A stretch of DNA of 64,000 nt, from contig JACJXW010000005.1 in assembly GCA_020636405.1 (NCBI GenBank), positions 744,001 through 808,000 of the forward strand. Reading direction: 5' to 3'. Under the pieces are notes generated by a model. That model searched no databases and was not told the origin of the DNA. It worked only from the letters and a program-made list of their open reading frames with translations. Origin of the DNA: Lewinellaceae bacterium. GTDB lineage: Bacteria; Bacteroidota; Bacteroidia; Chitinophagales; Saprospiraceae. Positions 1 to 8,814 of the stretch are shown one piece after another. Numbering within the stretch: position 1 is the first letter of the stretch; each line of letters opens with the position of its first letter. Made by a program: the position numbers and the translations under genes.

Positions 1-1
1 T

Positions 2-925
2 ATTACTGGCCTGCCTGCAAAATTTGAAATAGATTACATTAGAGTTTATAAACGGACAAGAGAGGATGATGAACAAAACCTTTGTTATTATGAATTGGAA
101 GGTCAGGAAACTCTCTGTTATGGTGAAAAATATGATTTTGTCCTTAATAGCAATGTCAAAGACATTGAGATTAAGTGGACAACAAGCTCAAATTTAAGTG
201 TAGATAACACTAATGAAGGCAACCCAGTAACAGTTTCTGTTATTTCTAGCGAAGGCGAAAATGGATGGATTCAAGCTGAAGTCCTAGGAGTTGGAGAATT
301 TTGTCCTGATTCTGTATTTACTATTAATGTTGAAACATATGTTCCATTTTCAGGTATTATAAATTTTGATAACAGTAACCAACAAACCTTATATAGTGTA
401 AACTTTGTTCCTGAAAATTATTCTCATGTTGTATTAAATAATACAACTATTGAAAGCTGGGAATATGTAGGTGGTAGCGGTTATGTCTCCTACACTCCAG
501 GTAGCAATGAATTTCATGTTTACACTCCAACTAATGGATTTTTTCAATTCAGGGCATATGGGATAGCAGAAGGGTGTGGAGAAGTTTCCAGATTATTTAC
601 CTTCATATGTTATGGAAGGGGAGAAGCATATACAGTTTCACCCAACCCTGCGACAAGTGAGATTAAAATTTCAGTTTTAGCACCAGAACAAACAATTTCT
701 TATGTTAATGAAGGTGGCAGTTCTGAGACATTAATCATTTCTCCCTTGATAAAGGGTATTAAAATATTTGATGTGAATTCTGGAACTCTTATCAACCAAA
801 ATGACTATAGCACATTTCTGCATGAAACTACAATTAATGTTGGTAACTTGAACCCTGGAAATTACATGCTTGAAATATTTAGAAAAGATGGGTTAAAAGA
901 GACTTATTCTTTTATCAAAATCTAG
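2..925 (+). CDS. Secreted GH16-like protein, C-terminal part, with T9SS sorting domain
   Basis: The reading frame is open from the first bases of the window, so the gene starts upstream. The first residues (FEIDYIRVYKR) resemble the last beta strand of GH16 laminarinase-type domains, where an 'xDYxRVYQ' strand is typical; this assignment is inference from a short stretch. A region of about 180 residues follows, rich in Asn, Ser and Thr and probably beta-sandwich or PKD-like. The last 80 or so residues start at VSPNPATSEIKI and end in YMLEIFRKDG...YSFIKI, which is the type A sorting domain recognised by the type IX secretion system of Bacteroidota. The product is therefore expected at the cell surface or outside. 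The gene is much more AT-rich than the sugar cluster from 3 kb on. Confidence 0.75.
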   Translation: MTGLPAKFEIDYIRVYKRTREDDEQNLCYYELEGQETLCYGEKYDFVLNSNVKDIEIKWTTSSNLSVDNTNEGNPVTVSVISSEGENGWIQAEVLGVGEFCPDSVFTINVETYVPFSGIINFDNSNQQTLYSVNFVPENYSHVVLNNTTIESWEYVGGSGYVSYTPGSNEFHVYTPTNGFFQFRAYGIAEGCGEVSRLFTFICYGRGEAYTVSPNPATSEIKISVLAPEQTISYVNEGGSSETLIISPLIKGIKIFDVNSGTLINQNDYSTFLHETTINVGNLNPGNYMLEIFRKDGLKETYSFIKI

Positions 926-1021
926 CAGGTAGGTATGAGGGGGCATTAAAACACTTGACTAACGACACAACCACAAAAGGATAGCGCTGTCCTCAATAAG
1001 GAATAGCAAAATATCTCAAGC

Positions 1022-2488
1022 TTAGTCATCTATGATCTTAAGTGTTTTGGACTCATATTCAAACAGCTTATACCCTAAATTTGATAAGCTGTCTAAGATT
1101 TTTGATTCTGGCAACGACGGGTAGGCAATAGCATTCGTGTAAAACATGAATTCAATAGGTTTAGGCACATTGAAGACCACTGTTTTGGAGCCTAGCGGAA
1201 ATTGTTTTTCTAATGCCTTAAAGTTTTCTGCCCATTCAGGCCTTCTTTCTCTTATGGTAAAGGGCTTTACTCGTTCAATTGAATATCTGACTGGCAGCAA
1301 GATGAGCAAAGCTAAGATTAAGTTCGAGATGTATTTTGGAAAGAAAAATCTTTCATTATAGATGCTAAAATAGCGAAAAAATAATGCTGTCAAAATAAAA
1401 AATGCGGGCGCGGAGAAGATAGTATATGCTTGCATTTTTGTGGCTGCGAAAGAGAAAAATATTATAGGAACCCATATCCACGCTAGCAAGCTTAGGCCAT
1501 TCAGGCGGCCTTTAAGTAACTGTTGGTTCTTTTTATAGGTAAACCAGAGAAGTGGCAAATAGATGAGTTCACCAAAAATGATCCGTATTTTATTGAAGTG
1601 GTAATACCATGGCTCTCCATGTTGCTCAAGGGCTTCAAATAAGTGCCTGGCATTATAAACATGCTCCCTCTCTGCTTCCAATGGGAACGTATTGAAAATA
1701 TATACTTGCCATGGTAGCGAAATCATAATGGCGGCACCTAAAATTATTACTAAATGGATAAAAAATTTTTGCCATGGCAACCTTTGATTTATTACTAATA
1801 GTCCCCATATTAAGACAACAACCAAGGCAGGAAGCCACTTTGTCAGAATTCCAAGGCCAATACTAATCCCGATCAGAAGGCTTAAATACCATTTGGGATT
1901 TTTCAAAAAACTAATCGAAAAGAACACCCCTAATTCGATGAAGAAAAGAAAGAAGAGGTCAATGTGGTCAGTGGCAGCTCTGCCACTTGTTAATTCAATA
2001 ATTAGGCCGTGAATAGCATGAAGGAAAGCAGCCAAAAGTGCCATTTTCCGGCTGACGTAATAACTGGCAACTTTGTAGGTTAACCAAATAGCTAAAGTAG
2101 ACAGAAGAATGGAGGGGAGCCTCAATGCAATTTCATTAACCCCAAAGATACCTAAACTAAAGGCCATTGCCCAAAGTGGAATAGGTTGTTTGTGCAACCA
2201 GATATGATTACTACTCCAGTCTGTGTAGTCATACGGTATAACCGGATACTTGTATAAGGTGGGCTTAAATGGTTGTTCTATAAGGTTCTTGGCAACCAGG
2301 GCATGATATCTTTCATCCCATTCATGTAAGAAAAAATCGGTTCCGGCATAGATTCTTAAGAAAAGCCCACAAGCCACTATTAAAAAAATTGAGAGCTGAA
2401 AATTTTCTACTTTTGCAGCCTGCCAGGCAAGGTAGAAGCCCATACCACATAAAAGGATAGTCGGGATGCCAAGCACAAGATTATCCAA
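1022..2488 (-). CDS. GT39/ArnT-like membrane glycosyltransferase
   Basis: A 488-residue polytopic membrane protein with about ten to twelve hydrophobic segments. Near residue 58 the first long loop carries HEWDERYHALVAKNL, matching the Asp-Glu motif of dolichyl-phosphate-mannose mannosyltransferase-like enzymes (GT39, ArnT, PMT_2). The segment GRAATDHIDLFFLFF is also typical. Such enzymes move a sugar from a polyprenyl-phosphate donor to lipid A, protein or other acceptors on the outer face of the inner membrane; the donor and acceptor here cannot be told. It ends about 100 bases from the convergent gene to its left and stands alone. Low GC sets it apart from the GC-rich cluster that follows. 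Confidence 0.85.
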   Translation of the reverse strand: MDNLVLGIPTILLCGMGFYLAWQAAKVENFQLSIFLIVACGLFLRIYAGTDFFLHEWDERYHALVAKNLIEQPFKPTLYKYPVIPYDYTDWSSNHIWLHKQPIPLWAMAFSLGIFGVNEIALRLPSILLSTLAIWLTYKVASYYVSRKMALLAAFLHAIHGLIIELTSGRAATDHIDLFFLFFIELGVFFSISFLKNPKWYLSLLIGISIGLGILTKWLPALVVVLIWGLLVINQRLPWQKFFIHLVIILGAAIMISLPWQVYIFNTFPLEAEREHVYNARHLFEALEQHGEPWYYHFNKIRIIFGELIYLPLLWFTYKKNQQLLKGRLNGLSLLAWIWVPIIFFSFAATKMQAYTIFSAPAFFILTALFFRYFSIYNERFFFPKYISNLILALLILLPVRYSIERVKPFTIRERRPEWAENFKALEKQFPLGSKTVVFNVPKPIEFMFYTNAIAYPSLPESKILDSLSNLGYKLFEYESKTLKIIDD

Positions 2489-2615
2489 ATTTTCTTTGTT
2501 TAGTTAATTGAAATTATATACCATTTGGCAAAAATATGAACATTATTATAAAAAGGTGTTTTTATGGGTATTACGCACCTTCCACTCTCCTAAATGGAAA
2601 ATTGGATAATAAGCC

Positions 2616-2813
2616 CTAGTGGTTTGTCAACGTGTGAATGTCAGGTAAGGTATCTGCGAATTTTTCGCCTGATCGAGGCGGAGGTTCGGGATCGTAGCCG
2701 TAGCTACGAAGCCCGGTTCTCCAACAGTCTACCCCGCACATGGAATGTCGGGGATGAGCAGGCGGAAAAGGCGCCATAGATTACCTGACAATTTATGCTT
2801 GACAAACCACTAG
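2616..2813. repeat. 198-bp MITE-like element with nested perfect inverted repeats
   Basis: The element begins CTAGTGGTTTGTCAA (2616-2630) and ends with its exact reverse complement (2799-2813). A second perfect inverted pair lies just inside: TGTCAGGTAA (2639-2648) and TTACCTGACA (2781-2790). The interior has further partial palindromes and no credible gene. It fills the gap between the glycosyltransferase and the lipoprotein gene. A non-autonomous element or a structured intergenic repeat both fit; no clear target duplication beyond the palindromic CTAG was found. Confidence 0.65.
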
Positions 2814-3038
2814 TTTCGATTTGACTTGGATTTCGAATTGCCTTTTGGTTTTTTCTTTTGGGTGATCAAGTGCAATGTCGATAAAAATTGTACCGAAATG
2901 GTGGCGAAACGCATCCAAATAGTTTAAATATCCAATTTTCAAAAGGGAGTGCGGAAGATGAATTGGAAGTCAGAAGTCCAGTGAAGAATGCCCAAGCCGG
3001 GCACATTCCTGCCTCCATACTTCCGCTTTCCCACTTCG

Positions 3039-4226
3039 CTACTTCCACTTCAGCCGGATGAACCGCGGCCGGTAGATGTGGGCATCCTTCTCTATATCGT
3101 TCCAGAAATCAAAAGTGATGGTGTTGTAGCTGATGAGCAGTTCGCCCGGTTTGGAAAGGCAGGGGTGTGCCTTGGCATTGTAGGGCAACAGGCCCTCGTC
3201 GATCTCGGGCGTACGCCAGATCTCCTGGATGGGGCCGAAGGGGCCCACCGGGCTGTCTCCGATGCGCAGGCCTACCTTGTCCGAAATCCCCAGTACCTGG
3301 AACACCAGGAGGTAGCGGCCGTCTTCCAGGGGCGTTACGCTCAGTTCATTGGAAACGGCATTAGTCACCGGCACCATCGCATTCTCATCCTTCACCCATT
3401 TTTCCCCGTTCCAGTACCTCCAGCGGCCGAAGTTTTCAAAATCCCTGGGCTTTACCCGCGCTACGATCAGGTTCTTATCCTGTCCGATACAGCCATAGAC
3501 ATAGACGTAGCCGTCGGGGTGCGGAGCGCCTGCCCAGCCGGTGTTGACGAGAACCCCGGCGCCCATATTGCCTTCGCCCAGGCGATCGTTCCTGATGTGT
3601 AAAGGCGTAATCAGTTGCCGTTGATCTTCGAAAGGAGGGCGGCTGCCGGATGGGATGGCGAGCAGGGAAACGTTGGGCTCGATGAAATCAAAGACATTGG
3701 GCCCCGTCATTTCGATGTGGTAGGCAAACAGGTAGAGGGTGTTGTCCTTTTCCCGGTTGACGAACCCGTCGCCGAGCCAGTAGTACTGGCCTTCCCGGGC
3801 ATTTTCATTGGCCGGGACGAAAAAGGTTTGGGGCTGTCCTGCTTCATCCTGTTTATAGAAAAAGCGGATGCTGTCCGGGTGAGGCGTCTGGCCTTTCAGG
3901 TAAGCCACGGTGTTGTTGGCCATCTTGTATCCTTCCGCAGGTTTACCATCTTCCACTTCTCCGATGAAGGTATCGCTGAACGTTAGCAGTACTTCCCGTT
4001 GCGGGTCATTGCGGGGCTGTTCTACCCCGTCCAAAGAGAAGGAAAAGATCCCGTCGGCGCCGAACCAGCCGGATTGGCGGTAGAAGAGCTGCGTCCATTC
4101 CGGAGCGGCTTCAACCGTGAATTGCAGCTCGGGAGGGGGTGCCGTGGTTGTTGCCTGCCGGTTTAAAGAACTGCAACCAACGGCGGACAACAATAAGCAC
4201 AGGGCTAGAAAAAACCTGAATACCAT
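3039..4226 (-). CDS. Lipoprotein with DUF4185/DUF5005-like domain (paralog 1)
   Basis: This 395-residue protein starts with a lipoprotein signal peptide (MVFRFFLALCLLLSAVGC, lipobox LSAVGC with Cys at 18). The body has evenly spaced beta-rich motifs (WTQLFYRQSGWFGADGIF, FSDTFIGEV, YYWLGDGFVN, VYVYGCIG, YLLVFQVLG, ISYNTITFDFW), as in five-bladed propeller proteins related to glycosidases. It is clearly paralogous to the genes at 4250-5410 and 15759-16976: all share RQSGWFG.DGIF-type starts and end in a 'yN..sFDF...R.rfi.lk' block. I recall such proteins as DUF4185 or DUF5005, but the family name is uncertain. The function is unknown; a role in handling plant or algal sugars is suggested only by neighbours. 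Confidence 0.85.
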   Translation of the reverse strand: MVFRFFLALCLLLSAVGCSSLNRQATTTAPPPELQFTVEAAPEWTQLFYRQSGWFGADGIFSFSLDGVEQPRNDPQREVLLTFSDTFIGEVEDGKPAEGYKMANNTVAYLKGQTPHPDSIRFFYKQDEAGQPQTFFVPANENAREGQYYWLGDGFVNREKDNTLYLFAYHIEMTGPNVFDFIEPNVSLLAIPSGSRPPFEDQRQLITPLHIRNDRLGEGNMGAGVLVNTGWAGAPHPDGYVYVYGCIGQDKNLIVARVKPRDFENFGRWRYWNGEKWVKDENAMVPVTNAVSNELSVTPLEDGRYLLVFQVLGISDKVGLRIGDSPVGPFGPIQEIWRTPEIDEGLLPYNAKAHPCLSKPGELLISYNTITFDFWNDIEKDAHIYRPRFIRLKWK

Positions 4227-4249
4227 AATTCATTCGTTCATTTATTCCC

Positions 4250-5410
4250 TCATTCCCACCCCTTCACCCAAACAAAATACGGCCGGTAATTATCCGCATT
4301 GGCAAAGAGGTCCGAAAAGTTGAAGGAATTGACGTTATAGGAAACCAATAGCGCTCCATCATCCAGGAACTGCGTATGTGCAAAAGCATTGTAGGTGAAA
4401 ATGTCCCCTTTTGTTTCCGGGGTGCAGTAGGCTAGTGTTTTTTCACCAAATGGGCCCACGGGAGCATCTGCCCGGTACCGGTAAATTTCATCTCCAAGAA
4501 TATGGTGCTGGGTGAGCAGGTAATACCGCCCTTCGTGCTTAAAAACAGAGAACTGTTCGGATACGTTGGCAAACAGGCGGACGCTCCGTTCCGGGCCGGC
4601 CACCCAATCCGTTCCATCGTAATAAGTCCATTCACCGGACAGCCCTTCGCTCACCGGCACACGGGCCAGGTGAAGGTATTTCAGCAGGCCGTCTTTTTCC
4701 GCGCCGTACAGGTAGTAGTACCCGTCCTCTTCCAGAACACAGGCGCCGTAGTTGACCGTCGGAGCTTCCACCTTTCTTTCGATGGACAGCAACCGGATAT
4801 CCGGCAGGGAAAACCGGGCTATATCGATGCTGGTATATTCAAAGCCCCAGGCGCCGCCTCCGACATTTTGGAACCCGAAAAGGACGACCTGCAAGGTATC
4901 GTTGCGCACTACCCCGTGCCCGGGCCAGTACCACCAGCCCTCTTCCTGCGGCTGCACGAAGGCCGAGGCGTTGCCTGCCGAACCGGTGTACAGGGTTGTA
5001 AGTTCCTGGCCGTCCTGGATCACAAAGGTATTGTTAATGAGGCCCGTGGCAGGGCGGGAACGGTTGGCGCGGACCGTACCGAGGAAAGTGTCGCCGAACA
5101 GCCAGAGGTTGCGGCCGTCGGGCAGAGGGATAGAATAGGTGGCGTCCCCTCCCGTCCATCCGCCTCCAAACCGGGTGAAGAGGGCGTTGAAGTTTTCCGC
5201 CCGTTCTATGCTTATCGGCTCTTCCCAGCAGCCTTCTTCCACGATCACGGTAGTATCGTTTGTCGTGGTATCCGTAGGTTCGCCGAGGTCGGGGTAAAAG
5301 GAGCCGGAAGTAAAATCGGCTCTTTCATCCTTACAGCCTGACAGAACAGCGATAGTCGTCAGAAAAAGGAACCAGAAAAAAGGGCCGGGCCGAAAGCAGG
5401 AGCAATTCAT
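4250..5410 (-). CDS. Lipoprotein with DUF4185/DUF5005-like domain (paralog 2)
   Basis: A 386-residue paralog of the previous gene, lying 23 bases upstream on the same strand, so probably co-transcribed. I chose the ATG at 5410 rather than an upstream one because it gives a good lipoprotein signal peptide (MNCSCFRPGPFFWFLFL...VLSGC; Cys about residue 26), whereas the longer form adds a polar 26-residue prefix. Conserved blocks include FGGGWTGGDATYSIPL, LWLFGDTFLG, GWWYWPGHGVV, YYYLYGAEKDG and the final VSYNVNSFNFSDLF. The GDTF-type block could carry an acidic catalytic or metal-binding residue, but this is speculation. The region 5411-5613 separates it from the divergent uxuA operon and should hold both promoters. 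Confidence 0.85.
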   Translation of the reverse strand: MNCSCFRPGPFFWFLFLTTIAVLSGCKDERADFTSGSFYPDLGEPTDTTTNDTTVIVEEGCWEEPISIERAENFNALFTRFGGGWTGGDATYSIPLPDGRNLWLFGDTFLGTVRANRSRPATGLINNTFVIQDGQELTTLYTGSAGNASAFVQPQEEGWWYWPGHGVVRNDTLQVVLFGFQNVGGGAWGFEYTSIDIARFSLPDIRLLSIERKVEAPTVNYGACVLEEDGYYYLYGAEKDGLLKYLHLARVPVSEGLSGEWTYYDGTDWVAGPERSVRLFANVSEQFSVFKHEGRYYLLTQHHILGDEIYRYRADAPVGPFGEKTLAYCTPETKGDIFTYNAFAHTQFLDDGALLVSYNVNSFNFSDLFANADNYRPYFVWVKGWE

Positions 5411-5613
5411 GCAACTGGATTTAGAAGGTACAAGATCACAGGAAGTGTAGGGAAAAAGGTGCGCTTCTCCAAATTTAGGGAAAAGCACCTTATTATGCCT
5501 CTTTTTCGGTAAGTTCCTTGGGCTGTTATGGGGAGAATTCTCTATCTTATGACCCTTTGAAGAGGAGGTTTTACGCGGCTTCCGGATCTCCTTAAATCTT
5601 ATTAAAAAAACCT

Positions 5614-6681
5614 ATGAAACTCGGAATCGGCCTGTACCGCAGTTTGCTCAACGACAGCAACTTTCGTTTTGCCCGGCAGGTGGGCGCTACCCACATCGTC
5701 GCTCAGCTGGTCGACTACGTGCAGGGAGGGGACAGCCCTTCCCTTACCCGGAACTATCTGGGGGGCTGGGGCGTCACCCGCAATGAGGGAAAACTGTGGG
5801 CCTATGAGGAACTGGCCGCCCTTCGCAAGCAGGTGGAATCGCAAGGCCTTACACTGGCAGCCATCGAAAATTTCGATCCCGCTCATTGGTATGACATACT
5901 GCTGGACGGCCCTAAGAAGGCACAGCAAATGGAAGGCCTCAAGTCCACCATTCGCAATATCGGCAGGGCGGGCATTCCGGTGATGGGTTATTACTTCAGC
6001 CTGGCAGGGGTATGGGGATGGACAAGCGCCCCCACGGGCAGGGGGCAGGCCATGTCCGTAGAGTTCAAACAGGATGCCATCGATGTCAACCGCCCCATTC
6101 CGAATGGCATGGTATGGAATATGACGTACGATACGGAGGCGCCGGAAGGGGCGGTGGCCCCGGTTTCCCGGGAAGAGATGTGGGAGCGGCTCCGGTATTT
6201 CCTGAACGAATTGTTGCCGGTGGCGGAAGAAAACGGTGTTCGGCTTGCCGCTCACCCCGATGACCCGCCGGTGGCCGAGCTGCGTGGTACCGCCCGTCTG
6301 TTCTACCAGCCTTCCGAGTATGAACGCCTGATGGAAGTGTCATCCAGCGCTGCCAATTGCCTGGAATTCTGTATGGGTACGCTCCAGGAAATGCAGGGAG
6401 GGGATGTTTATGACCTGCTCGACCGGTATTCCGCCAACGGGCGTATCGGTTATATTCATTTTCGCAATGTCATCGGCAAGGTGCCCCATTACCGGGAAGC
6501 CTTTGTCGATGAAGGAGATATCGATATGGTTCGCGCCCTGCGCATCCTGAAAAAGAACAACTACCAGGGCGTGCTCATCCCGGACCATACGCCGGAAATG
6601 GCCTGCAGCGCGCCCTGGCATGCGGGTATGGCCTTTGCCCTCGGGTATATGAAGGGCGCTATGCAGGCGATAGCGGATTGA
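5614..6681 (+). CDS. uxuA: Mannonate dehydratase
   Basis: 355 residues, somewhat shorter than the roughly 390 of E. coli UxuA. Mannonate dehydratase (EC 4.2.1.8) converts D-mannonate to 2-keto-3-deoxy-D-gluconate in glucuronate catabolism, in the cytosol. The strongest signature is AAHPDDPP (His214-Pro219), the metal-site block of UxuA. NIGRAGIPVMGYYFSLAGVWGW and GRIGYIHFRNV also match the TIM-barrel fold of the family. The N-terminal MKLGIGLYRSLL is shortened relative to UxuA, so some shift in substrate is possible. It heads a plus-strand run with the DUF4432, SMP-30-like and SDR genes, a set fitting uronate or aldonate metabolism. Confidence 0.88.
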   Translation: MKLGIGLYRSLLNDSNFRFARQVGATHIVAQLVDYVQGGDSPSLTRNYLGGWGVTRNEGKLWAYEELAALRKQVESQGLTLAAIENFDPAHWYDILLDGPKKAQQMEGLKSTIRNIGRAGIPVMGYYFSLAGVWGWTSAPTGRGQAMSVEFKQDAIDVNRPIPNGMVWNMTYDTEAPEGAVAPVSREEMWERLRYFLNELLPVAEENGVRLAAHPDDPPVAELRGTARLFYQPSEYERLMEVSSSAANCLEFCMGTLQEMQGGDVYDLLDRYSANGRIGYIHFRNVIGKVPHYREAFVDEGDIDMVRALRILKKNNYQGVLIPDHTPEMACSAPWHAGMAFALGYMKGAMQAIAD

Positions 6682-6682
6682 A

Positions 6683-6795
6683 TGATTTGCGATGTTCGAT
6701 GTTTGATGTTCGATGGGCTTCAAAGGGGGCGCTTCCGGCAGGCAAATTAAAAATCGCAAATCAAAAATCATAAATCAAAAATCATAAATCCCCTG
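6683..6795. repeat. Intergenic word repeat (GATGTTCGAT / AAATCATAAATC)
   Basis: Between uxuA and the DUF4432 gene, the left part repeats words such as gatgttcgatg and the right part repeats aaatcaaaaatcataaatc several times. The two parts are roughly complementary in register (gcgat... against ...atcgc), so the transcript could fold. Similar word-like intergenic repeats with other words recur at 7890-7956, 9636-9702, 21080-21247, 27461-27503 and 27825-27925. Confidence 0.6.
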
Positions 6796-6798
6796 CCC

Positions 6799-7854
6799 AT
6801 GCAACCCTTACCTCTTTTCCCCACCGGCCGCTGTTCCATTTCCGATGACTGGACCTACAAAGGCATGCAGGCCGTTTGGATGGAAAACGATCACCTCCGC
6901 ATCGGTATCCTGGCCGGCAGAGGGAGTGATATCTTTGAGTTTTACTACAAACCGGCAGGAATTGACTTCATGCTTCGGTTATCGAAGGGCATCATTAACC
7001 CCCGGCATCATTTTTCCCAGATCAGGGATACCCCCAATCAAATGGAGGACTACTATTATGGCGGGTGGCAGGAGGCCTTGCCCAACAGTCCTACCTTCAG
7101 CTACCGCGGTGCTTCCCTGGGGCAGCATGGCGAGGTTTGGATGATACCCTGGAAATGCGCCGTCGTCAAAGATGGCCCGGAGGAGGTGGCGGTCAAACTA
7201 TGGGCAAGCCCCCTGCGGGTGCCGGTGTACATCGAAAAGACCCTGACCCTGCGCGCCGGCCAGCCTACCTTGTTCATTGACGAACGGCTCTCCAATACTT
7301 CCCGCACTCATCTGGACATCATGTGGGGACACCACATTGCTTTCGGGCTGCCCTTCCTTCGGGAAGGCGGGCGGCTCACGGCCAACGCCCGGACCATGGT
7401 GGCCGAACCGGCAATGCCAGCCCACCGCCGCTTTATCCCGGGGGTGGAAACGGATTGGCCCCGGGCCCAAAACATCGACGGGCAGTGGGAGGATGCCAGC
7501 CTCATCCCACCGGAGGCCGCTACGCCGTATAGCGACCTGGCCTATCTTTCCGGCTTTAAGGAGAAAGCCTACTACGCCATTCGCAACGAAGAGAAAAATA
7601 TTGGCTTTGCTGTGAGGTGGGACGGCACGCTTTTCCGTCACCTGTGGTACTGGCAGGAACGCTACGCTACCCAGGATGCGCCCTGGTGGGGCAGCGCCTA
7701 TGCCATCGGCCTGGAACCGTGGACCTCCCGCTACCCGGCAGATCCCGAACAAGCCATTGAATCCGGCGACTGGCTGCGGCTGGAAGCGGGGCAGGTATTG
7801 AGCACCAGCCTGGAAGCTTCAGCTTTTCAAGGGGAATTCGAGGCAGAACCGTAA
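6799..7854 (+). CDS. DUF4432 family, aldose 1-epimerase-like protein
   Basis: 351 residues with no signal peptide, hence cytosolic. Motifs such as VWMENDHLRIGILAGRGSDIFEF, DFMLRLSKGI, SYRGASLGQHGEVWMIPW and MWGHHIAFG match the DUF4432 branch of the galactose mutarotase-like beta-supersandwich. By analogy it may act on the anomeric form of a sugar or uronate, but no reaction has been shown by this sequence. It follows uxuA by 117 bases of repeat sequence and precedes the lactonase-like gene, so it likely belongs to the same catabolic operon. The ATG at 6799 leads directly into conserved sequence. Confidence 0.8.
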   Translation: MQPLPLFPTGRCSISDDWTYKGMQAVWMENDHLRIGILAGRGSDIFEFYYKPAGIDFMLRLSKGIINPRHHFSQIRDTPNQMEDYYYGGWQEALPNSPTFSYRGASLGQHGEVWMIPWKCAVVKDGPEEVAVKLWASPLRVPVYIEKTLTLRAGQPTLFIDERLSNTSRTHLDIMWGHHIAFGLPFLREGGRLTANARTMVAEPAMPAHRRFIPGVETDWPRAQNIDGQWEDASLIPPEAATPYSDLAYLSGFKEKAYYAIRNEEKNIGFAVRWDGTLFRHLWYWQERYATQDAPWWGSAYAIGLEPWTSRYPADPEQAIESGDWLRLEAGQVLSTSLEASAFQGEFEAEP

Positions 7855-7884
7855 ATTGGGGCGGCCTGATACTTTGATGTCTTG

Positions 7885-7956
7885 GCCTTATGGTTTTTTG
7901 ACCACAACCCCGCAACACCGCAATACCGCAAAACCACAGAACCGAAAACCACAATA
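7885..7956. repeat. Intergenic word repeat (AACACCGCAATACC type)
   Basis: A run of near-repeats of the form accacaa, ccgcaacaccg, caataccgc, aaaaccacag fills the gap just before the SMP-30 gene. The same words in other orders recur at 9636-9702, 27461-27503 and 27825-27925, always between genes. Confidence 0.6.
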
Positions 7957-8814
7957 ATGGACCCATTACTACAAAAAGCAAGCATTTACGCCGACGGCCT
8001 CGACCATCCTGAAGGCGTGGCCGTCCATCCGGATGGCAGCGTCTGGGCGGGCGGGGAGGCCGGGCAGGTCTACCGGATCACCGAGGACGGCAGGAAAGTA
8101 GAAGAGGTGGCCAACACGGGCGGATTCATCCTTGGGATCGCTTTCAGCCCGGGGGCGGAGTGGCTGGCCATCTGCGACCTGGGCAGGCACTGCGTCTGGA
8201 AATTGAATTTGGATGGCCTTCAACTGGAAATGTTCGCCACCGGGGCGGATGGCCACCAGTTCAACATCCCCAATTACCCGGTATTCGACTGGGAGGGGAA
8301 CCTCTACGTCAGCGAAAGCGGCGCCTTCCGGGAGGTGAAAGGCAAAATACTGAAGTTTTCCCCGGACGGAGAAGGGCGGATCTGGCATGCCGGGCCGTTC
8401 AATTTTGCCAACGGTATGGCCTTAAGCCCCGGAAGGGAATTCCTGTACGTCACGCTTTCCTTCCTGCCGGGAGTGGAGCGCATAGCTATCAATCCCGACG
8501 GTTCGGCGGGCGGGCGCTCCCTGGTGTGCACCCTTCCGGAAACCGTGCCGGACGGGCTGGCTTTTGACGCCGAAGGCAACCTGTATGTCTCCTGTTATTC
8601 CCCCAACAAGATCTTCCGGGTCACTCCCGGGGGCGAGGCCAGCCTGCTGGCCAACGACTGGGACGGGCACACTTTATCGAACCCCACCAATATCGCCTTC
8701 GGTGGGCCGCAGCTGGATCAGCTGTTCACCTCCAACCTGGGCCGCTGGCACATCACCAAGATCGACATTGGGGTAAAAGGGCTGCCTTTACCCGCTCACC
8801 AGAAAAAAGCATGA
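7957..8814 (+). CDS. SMP-30/gluconolactonase-like protein
   Basis: 285 residues from the ATG at 7957; the longer frame only adds translated repeat sequence, so I reject it. The body has the six-bladed propeller pattern of the SMP-30/gluconolactonase/LRE family: LDHPEGVAVHPDGSVWAGGEAGQVYRI (metal-site Glu in HPEG), FNIPNYPVFDWEGNLYVSESG, FNFANGMALSPGREFLYV (Asn of FANGMA) and VPDGLAFDAEGNLYVSCY (Asp of VPDG). The family hydrolyses sugar lactones to aldonic acids using a divalent metal. Its stop overlaps the start of the SDR gene (ATGA, 8811-8814), indicating translational coupling. Confidence 0.85.
   Translation: MDPLLQKASIYADGLDHPEGVAVHPDGSVWAGGEAGQVYRITEDGRKVEEVANTGGFILGIAFSPGAEWLAICDLGRHCVWKLNLDGLQLEMFATGADGHQFNIPNYPVFDWEGNLYVSESGAFREVKGKILKFSPDGEGRIWHAGPFNFANGMALSPGREFLYVTLSFLPGVERIAINPDGSAGGRSLVCTLPETVPDGLAFDAEGNLYVSCYSPNKIFRVTPGGEASLLANDWDGHTLSNPTNIAFGGPQLDQLFTSNLGRWHITKIDIGVKGLPLPAHQKKA

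Noticed and set aside
2594..2779. Short 61-residue frame upstream of the lipoproteins
   Set aside because: It is contained in the MITE-like inverted-repeat element and has no protein-like features.
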